Below are positions 55,311 to 63,938 of a DNA stretch of 64,000 bases, piece after piece (the stretch's first letter is position 1; each line of letters opens with the position of its first letter). Under the pieces are notes generated by a model. It was not told the origin of the DNA. It saw only the letters and a program-made list of their open reading frames with translations, and did no database searches. Origin of the DNA: PALSA-612 sp963791225 (GTDB taxonomy: Bacteria > Actinomycetota > Thermoleophilia > Gaiellales > Gaiellaceae); contig CAWBRV010000007.1 in assembly GCA_963791225.1 (NCBI GenBank), positions 322,594 through 386,593 of the forward strand, in the 5' to 3' direction. A program made the translations under genes and the position numbers.

Positions 55311-56166
55311 GGGGCGGGCGATCGCCGGGGACGGTAACAAGGCCCGGGATCCTGCGCATCCACTTGCGTTGGTACGCGGCGTACTGCCGCGTTCGGAGCG
55401 CGATCACCTCGATCGCCTCCGGCTCCGGGAGCTCGGCTGCCTCGTGGAGGCCGAGCATCTTCCCGGCCGTCGACGAGAGCTGACCGGCCAGCGCCGCTCG
55501 CGCCTCGTCCGCGACACCGTGCCGGAACATCTCGTGCGTGCGTTCGGTGATCCGGCGGGCGAGCTCATCGCGAGGGACGTCGAGGCCGACGACGAGCGTG
55601 GGCCGACGGGTCTCGAGTGCCCACAGACGGTCCCGGCGCGGCCGAAGCGACGAGCCCGCCTCGGCGAGCTCGAACGCCCGGACGATCCGCCGTCGGTCGT
55701 TCGGATGGATGCTCGCGGCCGCCGGAGGATCCCTCTCCGCGAGGACGGCGTGCGCGGCGTCCGGCCCGAGGCGGTCGTAGACCCGGCTCCAGTGCTCGCG
55801 GGCGCCGGGCGCCGGAGCCGGCGGCATGGCGAGATCGGCGAGCGCGGCACGGAAGTAGAGCCCGGTGCCGCCGACGACGACCGGAAGCCGGCCGCGACCC
55901 AGGATCTCGTCCACGGCAATGTGCGCAAGTCGGGTGTACTCGGCGACCGACGCCTCGTGATCGAGCTCCCACACGGCGACGAGGTGCGCCGGCCGGGCCG
56001 GCTGGTTCGTCAGGATCGGCAGGCCGCGGTAGACCTGCATCGAGTCGGCCGAGACGACCTCGGCCGGAACCAGCTCCGCGATCGCTTCCGCGACGGCGGT
56101 CTTCCCTGACGCAGTGGGGCCGAAGAGCGCGAGGACGAGCGGCGCTTCAGGCGGCGACGAGCGCAT
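55267..56166 (-). CDS. miaA: tRNA dimethylallyltransferase
   Basis: Adds the isopentenyl group to A37 of tRNAs reading U-starting codons, 299 residues. LFGPTASGKTAVAEAIAELV (P-loop), SADSMQVYRGLPILTNQPAR, VVGGTGLYFRAALADLAMPP and IHPNDRRRIVRAFELAEAGS are diagnostic. GLHEAAELPEPEAIEVIALR and RQYAAYQRKWMRR complete it. ATG 56166 is chosen at the P-loop end; it overlaps miaB by about 20 bases. MiaB, the next modifying enzyme, is directly upstream. Confidence 0.95.
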   Translation of the reverse strand: MRSSPPEAPLVLALFGPTASGKTAVAEAIAELVPAEVVSADSMQVYRGLPILTNQPARPAHLVAVWELDHEASVAEYTRLAHIAVDEILGRGRLPVVVGGTGLYFRAALADLAMPPAPAPGAREHWSRVYDRLGPDAAHAVLAERDPPAAASIHPNDRRRIVRAFELAEAGSSLRPRRDRLWALETRRPTLVVGLDVPRDELARRITERTHEMFRHGVADEARAALAGQLSSTAGKMLGLHEAAELPEPEAIEVIALRTRQYAAYQRKWMRRIPGLVTVPGDRPPRETAREVLDLAGRR

Positions 56167-57477
56167 CCATCGTGCCGCGGAGCGTCGTCGAGGACGCGCT
56201 CGTGACGCGAACCGGCACGAGCGCACCGGCCTCGCCCGGGCCGTCGAAGTTGACCGTCGTGTTACGGCGCGTGCGCCCGCGAAGGAGCGCGGCGTCGGTG
56301 CGACTCGGTCCCTCGACGAGAACCTCCTCGACACGGCCGACGCGCCGGGCGTTTCGCTCGGACGCGAGACTCTGGACGACCTCGACGAGCCGCTCGATGC
56401 GGGCCCGCTTGACTTCGTCCGGCACCTGATCCGGCATCGTCGCTGCCTCCGTGCCGCTGCGCGGCGAGTAGACGAAGGTGAAGGCGCCGTCGAAGCCGAC
56501 CTCCTCGACGACCTCGAGCGTGGCGGCGAAGTCGTCGTCCGTCTCGCCCGGGAAAGCCGACGATGATGTCGGTGGTGAGAGCCAGGTCGGGGATCGCGGC
56601 GCGGAGTTCGCCGACGAGTCGGAGGTACCGCTCACGCGAATAGGTCCGCCGCATGCGCTTCAACAGGGCAGTGGAACCCGACTGCAGCGGCAGGTGAGCG
56701 TGCTCGCATACTGCAGCACACTCCGCCATTGCCGCGATCACATCGGGGCGGAAGTCCTTCGGATGAGGGCTCGTGAACCGGATCCGCTCGATCCCGTCGA
56801 CGGCGTCGACGGCGCGCAGCAACTCGGCGAAGCCCGTGTCGATCGCGGGAGCGAGGTCACGGCCGTACGAGTTGACGTTCTGGCCGAGGAGCGTGACCTC
56901 GCGAACTCCCTCCGCGGCGAGGGCCGTCGACCTCTGCGACGACGTCTCCGGGGCGGCGGCTCAACTCGCGCCCGCGGACGCGCGGGACGATGCAGTACGA
57001 GCAGACGGAGTTGCAGCCCATCGACACCTGAACCCACGCTTGCACGGGACGCTCGCGTTGCGTCGGGAGCTCGGCCGAAAAGCGCCGCTCGGCGGCGACG
57101 CCGAACGCGGATCGTTCGATCCCGACTCCGCCGGCGCCGAGCCAGTCGCCGAGATGCCGAATCGTGCCCGGGCCGAACGCGACGTCCACGAACGGATACC
57201 GCTCGAAGATCTGCTCTCGTTGTGCCTCTGCGTAGCAGCCTCCGACGGCCACGACCGTGCCGGGTCGGCGCCGCTTCAGCGCGGCGGCGTTGCCGAGGTG
57301 TGCCGCGAGTCGCTGGTCGGGCTTCTCACGGATCGTGCAGGTGTTGAAGACGAGCACGTCGGCCTCGTCCTGGCTCCGTGCCTCGCCGAGGCCGATGTCC
57401 TCGAGCAGCCCCCGGATGCGCTCGGAGTCGTGAGCGTTCATCTGGCAGCCGAACGTGGTCACGAAGTAGCGGCGCAT
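56147..57477 (-). CDS. miaB: tRNA-2-methylthio-N6-dimethylallyladenosine synthase, two frameshifts in this sequence
   Basis: Radical-SAM methylthiotransferase acting after MiaA. RRYFVTTFGCQMNAHDSERI, LVFNTCTIREKPDQRL and VAVGGCYAEA give the first cluster cysteines; SMGCNSVCSYCIVPRVRGRE is the radical-SAM CxxxCxxC. The frame is lost at 56924-56925 (one extra G on the coding strand after VAEVD) and again near 56546 (one extra C after FPG). Correcting both gives a continuous protein with the TRAM end (RTRRNTTVNFDGPGEAGALV). The TAGACT -10 lies six bases before ATG 57477. Confidence 0.88.
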
Positions 57478-57483
57478 CCGGGC

Positions 57484-57489
57484 AGTCTA
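57484..57489 (-). promoter_or_regulatory. -10 element for leaderless miaB
   Basis: TAGACT on the minus strand ends six bases before ATG 57477. The remaining 57490-57625 shows no gene. Confidence 0.45.
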
Positions 57490-57625
57490 CGGTCGGCCGC
57501 CCTGGGGACGAATCGTCACACAATCGGCACAAAGCGGATTCACACGCGTCACAGGTTGCTCGTTACGATTGAAATCGGGTGGTGGGCTGGGGTGCCCCGA
57601 GCGCACTGTCCGCGCGGGCCACGGT

Positions 57626-59158
57626 CTAGCGGGCGAACTCGATGGCTCTCGACTCGCGGATCACCGTCACCTTGATCTGGCCGGGGTAGTCCAGGTGCTG
57701 CTCGATTTCACGTGCGATCTCGTGTGAGAGGAGCACGGCCGCGTCGTCGCCGATCTCCTCCGGCTTCACGATCACCCTGATCTCGCGCCCGGCCTGGAGC
57801 GCATAGACACGCTCGACGCCTGCCTTCTGACCGGCCAGCTCCTCGAGCGACTCGAGGCGCTTGATGTACGACTCGAGACTCTCTCCGCGCGCGCCGGGTC
57901 TCGAGGCCGAGATGGCGTCCGCCGTGATCACGAGCACGGCCTCGACCGTCTGCGGCTGGACCTCGTAGTGATGCGCCTCGATCGCGTGGACGACGCCGTC
58001 CGATTCGCCGTATCGCTTCGCGTAGCGGGCAGAGATCAGCGCGTGCGAGCCCTCCTCCTCGTGGCTGAGCGCCTTGCCGAGGTCGTGGAGGAGCGCGGCC
58101 CGCTTCGCGGTCTTCACGCTCGCGCCGAGCTCGCTGGCCATGATCCCGGCCAGGTGGACGACTTCGAGCGTGTGCTTGAGCACGTTCTGCCCGTAGCTCG
58201 TGCGGAACTTCAGGCGGCCGAGAATCTTGACCAGCTCCTCGTTGAAGTCGCCGCAATGCGCCTCGAAGACGGCCTGCTCGCCCGCCTGCCGGACGAGGTC
58301 GTCGACCTCCGCCTTCGACTGGTAGTACGTCTCCTCGATCCGGGCCGGGTGGATCCGTCCGTCCTCGAGGAGCTTCTGCAAGGTGAGCTTCGCAACCTCG
58401 CGGCGCATCCCGTCGAACGAGGACAGGACGACGGCCTGCGGCGTGTCGTCGATGATGAAGTCGACCCCGGTCAGGTGCTCGAGCGCACGGATGTTCCGCC
58501 CTTCCCGCCCGATGATCCGGCCTTTCATGTCGTCCGAGGGAAGCTCGACGATGGAGACCGTCGTCTCTGCGGCGTGGCTGGCGGCGACACGCTGCAGCGA
58601 GTCGGCGACGAGGTTCCGGGCGCGTCTCCGGGCCTCGGCCTGCGCCTCCTCCTCGAGCCGGCGGACGCGTCGCGCGAGCTCGTGCCGAACGAGCTCCTCC
58701 GAGCGGACGAGAATCTCGGACTTCGCCTCTCCGATCGTGAGGCTCGAAATCCGCTCGAGCTCGGCAACCTCACGGTCCTTCGCGTCCTTGAACTCCTCCT
58801 GCAGCTGCTTCACGTGCGTTTCACGGTCGGTGATCCCCTGCTCCCGGCGTTCGAGCTCGACAAAGCGTCGGTTGAGCTCGTCCTCTCTCGTGTGGAGGCG
58901 CTCTCGTTCCCGGAGGGCGTCCGTACGCTGGGTCTGGAGCTCCCGCTCGACCTCGGCGCGGTACGTGACCGCAGACTCCTTGGCCTCGAGCTCAGCCTCG
59001 CGCCGGAGGGCATCGGCCTCGTTGCGCGCCTCCGTCAACATCAGCTGACGCGTGCGTCGCGCTGCCGCCAGCTTGCTGCCGGTGAAGGAGACCAGAACGA
59101 GCCAGACGGCCGCCGCGCCGACGGCGAGGCCGATCAGGATTCCCACAACGTACGCCAC
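57626..59158 (-). CDS. rny: ribonuclease Y
   Basis: Membrane-anchored endoribonuclease that initiates mRNA decay, 510 residues. The N-terminal helix (VVGILIGLAVGAAAVWLVLV) is followed by a long coiled coil to about residue 190, a KH domain (IVELPSDDMKGRIIGREGRN) and an HD domain (HLAGIMASELGASVKTAKRA then ALLHDLGKALSHEEEGSHAL). VQPQTVEAVLVITADAISAS and GREIRVIVKPEEIGDD are family blocks. GTG 59158 with GGAGGAG upstream is a leadered start. RNase Y is typical of Firmicutes and unusual in later-branching actinobacteria. The 281 bases before recX's end hold no gene I can see. Confidence 0.96.
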   Translation of the reverse strand: MAYVVGILIGLAVGAAAVWLVLVSFTGSKLAAARRTRQLMLTEARNEADALRREAELEAKESAVTYRAEVERELQTQRTDALRERERLHTREDELNRRFVELERREQGITDRETHVKQLQEEFKDAKDREVAELERISSLTIGEAKSEILVRSEELVRHELARRVRRLEEEAQAEARRRARNLVADSLQRVAASHAAETTVSIVELPSDDMKGRIIGREGRNIRALEHLTGVDFIIDDTPQAVVLSSFDGMRREVAKLTLQKLLEDGRIHPARIEETYYQSKAEVDDLVRQAGEQAVFEAHCGDFNEELVKILGRLKFRTSYGQNVLKHTLEVVHLAGIMASELGASVKTAKRAALLHDLGKALSHEEEGSHALISARYAKRYGESDGVVHAIEAHHYEVQPQTVEAVLVITADAISASRPGARGESLESYIKRLESLEELAGQKAGVERVYALQAGREIRVIVKPEEIGDDAAVLLSHEIAREIEQHLDYPGQIKVTVIRESRAIEFAR

Positions 59159-59439
59159 AGGAGCTCCTCCGGTCGGCTGTCCGTGCCGGATTCGGCACGG
59201 GCTCGACCCGGCAACAAGCCCGCACGGGCTCTCGCGAATCGGTGGGAACGGCGGCGTCGGACCGCCTGCGGAGGCCTACCTCAAGCCTGACGCTTTGCCT
59301 CCTGAAGCCTGCTTAGATCCCCTTTCTCATTCGACGTGATCTGGGTTTCGGGTTCGTGTCAGGGTTTCCGATTCGAGCGTTTCCGTGTGTGCTGACAAGT
59401 TGTCGAGTCGTGCGTTGAGAATCCTACCCCTGCTTCCGG

Positions 59440-59856
59440 TTACTCCGCAATGTGCAGGCGAATTGTCCGTTCGACGACATCCTCCGGATAGCCCTTGCGT
59501 CCAAGCGTGCGGGCTGCGCGGGCACCGCCGCCGAGGCGCGCCGCGAGCCGGTCGGCGCGCTCGGACTCGGGCTCGACCCCCGCGAGCGCGAGCTCGACCT
59601 CCTCGTCGGAGACTCCTCGCCGGCCGAGCTCCACACGGATGGCCGCGTCGGACGCGCCCCGCTCGGCGAGGCGGCGCGCCCGCTCGGTCGCGACGCGCGC
59701 GTCGTCCAGGTACCCGGCCTCCGAGGCGCGAGCGAGTGCATCCGAGCAGGCCGCAGCGTCGAAACCCGCGCGGAGCAGTCGTTGCTCGAGCTCGGTCGAG
59801 GTCAGGTCGCGGCGTGACAGCGCGTCGACCAGCGCTCCGAACGCGTCCTGCGACAT
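59440..59856 (-). CDS. recX: RecX regulatory protein
   Basis: Modulator of RecA filaments, 138 residues, three-helix tandem repeats. ALVDALSRRDLTSTELEQRL, AGYLDDARVATERARRLAER, IRVELGRRGVSDEEVELALA and TLGRKGYPEDVVERTIRL follow the family. ATG 59856 lies eight bases after the recA stop, so it is co-transcribed. Confidence 0.92.
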   Translation of the reverse strand: MSQDAFGALVDALSRRDLTSTELEQRLLRAGFDAAACSDALARASEAGYLDDARVATERARRLAERGASDAAIRVELGRRGVSDEEVELALAGVEPESERADRLAARLGGGARAARTLGRKGYPEDVVERTIRLHIAE

Positions 59857-59864
59857 CGACGCGG

Positions 59865-60977
59865 CTAGGCCGCTGCCGGCTCCCCGGTCTTGGCGGTCTT
59901 CGCGTCCGGCTCGACGTCCGCTTCGTCCGGCTCGATGATCGGCTCGACCTCTGACGCCGGAGCGGTAGACGGGAGCAGGCGGGCGGACACGATCTGGCCC
60001 TCGTCCGCCTCGGCCTGAATGCGCGCGAGGATCTGCTGGCAGACGTCCGGGTGCTCGCGTAGGAAGGCGGTCGCGTTCTGCCGGCCCTGGCCGAGCCGCT
60101 CGTCCTCGAAGCTGAAGTACGAGCCCGACTTCTGGACGATCTTCCGCTCCAGCCCGACGTCGAGGACGGTGCCCTCCCAGGAGATGCCGGAGCCGTAGAT
60201 GATGTCGAACTCGGCCTGCTTGAAGGGCGGCGCCACCTTGTTCTTGACCACCTTGACGCGCACGCGGTTGCCGATGGCCTCGACGCCCTCCTTGAGCGTC
60301 TCGATCCGGCGGATGTCGAGCCGCACGGAGGAGTAGAACTTGAGCGCCCGGCCGCCCGGGGTCGTCTCCGGGTTGCCGAACATGACACCGATCTTCTCGC
60401 GGAGCTGGTTCGTGAAGATGCAGATCGTGTCGGTGCGGTTGAGCGTGCCGGCGAGCTTGCGGAGCGCCTGGCTCATCAGCCGCGCCTGAAGGCCGACGTG
60501 GCTGTCGCCCATCTCGCCCTCGATCTCGGCCTTGGGCACGAGCGCGGCGACCGAGTCGATCGCGACGACGTCGAGTGCGCCCGAGCGGATCAGGAGTTCT
60601 GTGATCTCGAGCGCCTGCTCACCCGTATCGGGCTGCGAGACGAGGAGGTCGTCGATGCTGACGCCGATGCGACGCGCGTACTGCGGGTCCATCGCATGCT
60701 CCGCGTCGATGAAGGCGCAGATGCCGCCGCGGCGCTGGGCCTCGGCGATCACGTGGTAGACGAGGGTGGTCTTGCCCGACGATTCGGGGCCGAATATCTC
60801 GACGACCCTGCCGCGCGGCAACCCGCCGATGCCGAGGGCGAGGTCGAGCGCGAGCGAGCCGGTCGACACCGCTCCGACCGACACCTGTCCACGGTCGCTC
60901 ATCTTCATGACCGACCCTTTGCCGAACTGGCGCTCGATCTGACCGAGCGCGGTGTCGAGAGCTTCAGCGCGATCCAA
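59865..60977 (-). CDS. recA: recombinase RecA
   Basis: Strand-exchange and SOS co-protease, 370 residues. ALGQIERQFGKGSVMKMSDR, FGPESSGKTTLVYHVIAEAQ (Walker A), DLLVSQPDTGEQALEITELL, VAIDSVAALVPKAEIEGEMG, IFTNQLREKIGVMFGNPETT and the acidic C-terminal tail are diagnostic. The start is TTG 60977 with AGGAGG nine bases upstream; no ATG or GTG fits. It lies in a cinA-thpR-recA-recX operon. I saw no LexA box next to it. Confidence 0.97.
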   Translation of the reverse strand: MDRAEALDTALGQIERQFGKGSVMKMSDRGQVSVGAVSTGSLALDLALGIGGLPRGRVVEIFGPESSGKTTLVYHVIAEAQRRGGICAFIDAEHAMDPQYARRIGVSIDDLLVSQPDTGEQALEITELLIRSGALDVVAIDSVAALVPKAEIEGEMGDSHVGLQARLMSQALRKLAGTLNRTDTICIFTNQLREKIGVMFGNPETTPGGRALKFYSSVRLDIRRIETLKEGVEAIGNRVRVKVVKNKVAPPFKQAEFDIIYGSGISWEGTVLDVGLERKIVQKSGSYFSFEDERLGQGRQNATAFLREHPDVCQQILARIQAEADEGQIVSARLLPSTAPASEVEPIIEPDEADVEPDAKTAKTGEPAAA

Positions 60978-60982
60978 CGTGA

Positions 60983-61537
60983 TCAGCCTCCTAGGGCAAA
61001 CGATTCGACAATCTCGTACTGCGCCCCACCGGGGCGAAGCAGGAAATGGTAGACAGCGGCTCCGGACGGACTGAAGGTGCCGAGGTCGGGAAACGGGGGT
61101 TGAAGCCGCGGCGCCTGTCGGAAGCGGAGCACCGTGACGTGCGGGAGCCAGCGTCGTCGCTCCGGCTCGTACACGCCGATCCGCTCGAGCCGCGCGAAGA
61201 CGTCGGCGGCGAAGCGGCCCGCGTGGTCGCCGTCGTCGTCGAGCACGACCATGCCGACGCTCCTCGTCTCGCGGTAGCCGCGGACGGTGAGGCGCATCGG
61301 CTCCGCCGCGGTCGCTGCGCCTTCGAGTTCGGCTGAAACGAGCGGGACGTCCGAGACAGGGCGGGAGCCGAGGAATGCGATCGTGACGTGCAGATTGGCC
61401 CGCGGAACGAGTCGCTCGTGCCGTGCGAGCTCGGCTCGCTGCCACTCCACCAGGCGGTCGAGCACGGAGTCGGGAAGCGTGAGGGCGCAGAACAGGCGTC
61501 GACGGTCACTGTCCTCGACGGTAGCCGAGGAACTCAC
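60983..61537 (-). CDS. thpR: RNA 2',3'-cyclic phosphodiesterase (2H family)
   Basis: A 184-residue 2H phosphoesterase, formerly called 2'-5' RNA ligase. RRRLFCALTLPDSVLDRLVE begins the core; the two HxT motifs are NLHVTIAFLGSRP and LPHVTVLRFRQAP. It is predicted to open 2',3'-cyclic phosphates on RNA. GTG 61537 overlaps the cinA stop as GTGA. recA follows closely. Confidence 0.9.
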   Translation of the reverse strand: MSSSATVEDSDRRRLFCALTLPDSVLDRLVEWQRAELARHERLVPRANLHVTIAFLGSRPVSDVPLVSAELEGAATAAEPMRLTVRGYRETRSVGMVVLDDDGDHAGRFAADVFARLERIGVYEPERRRWLPHVTVLRFRQAPRLQPPFPDLGTFSPSGAAVYHFLLRPGGAQYEIVESFALGG

Positions 61538-62823
61538 GCAGAACTGTTGCGAGAGGGTGACAAAACCCGCCACGTGAGGTGAAGCGCGGCGACCGTCGCG
61601 CGCCTGCGGATGCCGTCGCGGTCGGCGCCGTAGCTGAAGTCGATGCCTCGGCTCGCCGCAGGGGTCTCCACGTGGACGTACACGAGTCCGACCGGTTTCT
61701 CCTCGGTCCCACCCCCCGGTCCCGCGACTCCGGTGACGCCGATCCCCACGTCGGCACCGAGGCGCGCCCGCGCTCCCGTGGCCATGGCGGCGGCGGTCTC
61801 GGCCGAGACCGCCCCGTGCTCGCGCAGGACCTCGGCGGGGACGCCCAGCTCGGCCTCCTTCACCTCGTTCGCGTACGCGACGATCGCGCCCAGGAACGCG
61901 TCGCTCGACCCCGGAATCGAGGTCAGCCGCGCCGCCACGAGCCCGCCCGTGCACGATTCGGCGGTCGCGAGGGTCAGGCTCTGCTCACGGCAGAGGTCGA
62001 GCACGAGCTCCTCGATCGATCGTTCGTCCTCCGTGAACACGTACTTCTCGAGTGGCTCACGGAACGCGGCCGCGAGCGCCTCGGCGCGGGCTTCGGCGCC
62101 CGGCTCGACGACGAGGTCGACGTGGATCTCGAAGTCGCGAGCGCAGATCGTCGCTTCGACCCCGTCCCCGTCTCCTCCCGCGTCGGCAAGCGCCTTCGCG
62201 ACCGCCGACTCGCTCGCGCCGTAGAAGCGGAGCACGCGGCGCGAGGGCCGTTGCGCGCGAGCGAGCAGCGCCTGCACGGGCTCGGTCTCGAGCGCCCGGG
62301 GCCAGAGCTCGCGGAGCTCCCACGGCGGGCCGGGGAGCACGATCGCGACGCGGCCTGCGACCGGGACGACGAGGCCCGGAGCGGTGCCGACGAGGCCGAT
62401 AGAGATCGCCGGCTCGGGCCGGGTCGCCTGCTTGCGGACGCCGTCGGCGAAATCTCCGTACGGTCGACCGAGCCGCTCCGCGACGGCGCGCGAGCGCGCC
62501 TCGATCTCCTGCTCGAGCGCCCGGTCGACGACGAGGTCGAGCCCCGCCGCGGCCGCGAGCAGCTCGACCGTCCGGTCGTCGTGCGTCGGCCCGAGCCCGC
62601 CAGAGACGATGCAGAGGTCGGCCTGCAGGCCCTCGCCGAGCGCGGCCGCGAGCTCGCCCGGCGTGTCGCCGACGATCGAGATCCGTGCCGGGTCGAGGCC
62701 GAGGGAGAGCAGCTCCCGGGCCAGGAACGGCCCGTTCAGGTCGGTGCGCTCGCCGCGGACGAGCTCGCTGCCGGTGACGACGATCGCGGCCCGGGGCCGT
62801 CCGGCGGACGGAGTTAGTGGCAG
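61534..62823 (-). CDS. cinA: CinA family protein
   Basis: Competence/damage-inducible protein A: N-terminal molybdopterin-binding-like domain (IVVTGSELVRGERTDLNGPF, VGDTPGELAAALGEGLQADL, IVSGGLGPTHDDRTVELLAA) and C-terminal NMN deamidase domain (LATAESCTGGLVAARLTSIP, VSAETAAAMATGARARLGAD). About 429 residues. No ATG, GTG or TTG fits the start; CTG 62823, overlapping the rodZ stop by ten bases, is the best guess. cinA just before recA is a widespread arrangement. Confidence 0.92.
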   Translation of the reverse strand: MPLTPSAGRPRAAIVVTGSELVRGERTDLNGPFLARELLSLGLDPARISIVGDTPGELAAALGEGLQADLCIVSGGLGPTHDDRTVELLAAAAGLDLVVDRALEQEIEARSRAVAERLGRPYGDFADGVRKQATRPEPAISIGLVGTAPGLVVPVAGRVAIVLPGPPWELRELWPRALETEPVQALLARAQRPSRRVLRFYGASESAVAKALADAGGDGDGVEATICARDFEIHVDLVVEPGAEARAEALAAAFREPLEKYVFTEDERSIEELVLDLCREQSLTLATAESCTGGLVAARLTSIPGSSDAFLGAIVAYANEVKEAELGVPAEVLREHGAVSAETAAAMATGARARLGADVGIGVTGVAGPGGGTEEKPVGLVYVHVETPAASRGIDFSYGADRDGIRRRATVAALHLTWRVLSPSRNSSA

Positions 62824-63539
62824 GAGACCGTCTGCGTGATCTGACGCGGCGTCACGGCGATCGTGCGCGGGCAGACGCCGGCGAGCGCAAGCGCGGCCCC
62901 GCCGTTCAGGGACAGCACGACGTGTCGCGGGGAGCTGACGCTGAGCCAGATCCGGCGTTCGGCGAAGGTCTGCGACTCGCCTCGCTCGAGGGTCCCGTGG
63001 TAAAGCAGCCGGCCGAGCCGCCCTGGCTTCGTGAGGACGCGGACGTCGATCACGGAGCTGCCCTTGACCGCCTTGACCTTCAGGCGGGCGAGCTCGGGAG
63101 TCTTGGAGTGCGACACGGCCGCGGGCGGAGGCACCGGCGGCGTCGCCGTCGAGCTGGCGCCGCCGAACTTCCACGCGGCGATCACGAGAGAGGTCACGCC
63201 GATGATGGCGACGAGCGTGAGCACGATCATGTTCATCTCGATCCGCCCGTGGTGCTTCCTGCGCACGCGCACCTTGCGGCGCGTGGCGGGCGTGCCGTCC
63301 TCGTTGACCCAGAACCGGGAGCTGTACTCGTCGACGTAGAGCTGGCCGTCCAGGCCGAGGAAGTCCGCATACGTCTTCAGAAAGCCGCGGACATAGGTCT
63401 GCCCCGGCAGGATGTCGAACTGCTCGTCCTCGAGCGCCTGCAGGTGGCGGGAGCGGATCTTCGTCGCCTCGGCGGCCGCGGGCAGGTCGAGCCCGTTGCG
63501 GAGTCGCGCTTCCTTGAGGCTGCTGCCGATCGCGAACAT
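62814..63539 (-). CDS. rodZ: RodZ-like helix-turn-helix membrane protein
   Basis: A 241-residue protein linking MreB-type cytoskeleton and wall synthesis. The N-terminal HTH_25 domain is IGSSLKEARLRNGLDLPAAA, EATKIRSRHLQALEDEQFDI, LPGQTYVRGFLKTYADFLGL. A basic stretch (RRKVRVRRKHHGR) precedes one transmembrane helix (MIVLTLVAIIGVTSLVIAAW). A Pro/Thr-rich linker leads to a periplasmic beta domain (DUF4115-like). It starts at ATG 63539 and runs into cinA, a Bacillus-like arrangement. Confidence 0.9.
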   Translation of the reverse strand: MFAIGSSLKEARLRNGLDLPAAAEATKIRSRHLQALEDEQFDILPGQTYVRGFLKTYADFLGLDGQLYVDEYSSRFWVNEDGTPATRRKVRVRRKHHGRIEMNMIVLTLVAIIGVTSLVIAAWKFGGASSTATPPVPPPAAVSHSKTPELARLKVKAVKGSSVIDVRVLTKPGRLGRLLYHGTLERGESQTFAERRIWLSVSSPRHVVLSLNGGAALALAGVCPRTIAVTPRQITQTVSCH

Positions 63540-63575
63540 CGCGGCGATTCTAAGTGAGCGGTCCGCGGGCGGCGG

Positions 63576-63938
63576 TTACGACGCGGCAAACACGGTTAGC
63601 AGGCCGTAGAAGCTGACCGCGAGGGCGGCGCTGAGACCCATGCAGAGGCCGAGCGCTCCGAGCAGCCGGCCCGCACGCGCCGTACGCAGGCCACCCGAGC
63701 GGCCGATCGTGCGGGCGTATGTCTCGCGGCCGCGCCGCGCGAGCACGATCGCGTAGACGCCGAAGACGATGGCGAGCCCGGCCGAGCTCGACGACTGGAC
63801 GAGCGTGACGGTCACCGAGTAGTAGGAGAGGACGACGCCGGCCGGGATCGCGAGCACCGCGGCGAGGCCGAAGACGACCGAGGCCACGGCCCGCGGGTTG
63901 CCCGCGGGACGGCTACTGCTTCTTGTAAGGGCGGCCAA
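63576..63938 (-). CDS. small membrane protein, DUF4190-like
   Basis: A 120-residue protein with three hydrophobic helices: ASVVFGLAAVLAIPAGVVLS, SAGLAIVFGVYAIVLARRGR and LLGALGLCMGLSAALAVSFY. The N-terminal NPRAVASVVFGLAAVL is reminiscent of DUF4190 proteins. The start may be TTG 63938, which overlaps the upstream gene by 26 bases, or GTG 63887. Function unknown. Confidence 0.65.
   Translation of the reverse strand: MAALTRSSSRPAGNPRAVASVVFGLAAVLAIPAGVVLSYYSVTVTLVQSSSSAGLAIVFGVYAIVLARRGRETYARTIGRSGGLRTARAGRLLGALGLCMGLSAALAVSFYGLLTVFAAS

Noticed and set aside
13232..56925. Programmed +1 frameshifting as explanation for five frame breaks
   Set aside because: Contexts share no slippery motif, stop codon or stimulatory signal, and the genes are unrelated; sequence error is simpler.
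61030..61445. N-terminal extension of the recA frame by about 155 residues
   Set aside because: It runs antisense-frame through thpR; the normal RecA N-terminus begins at TTG 60977 with AGGAGG upstream.
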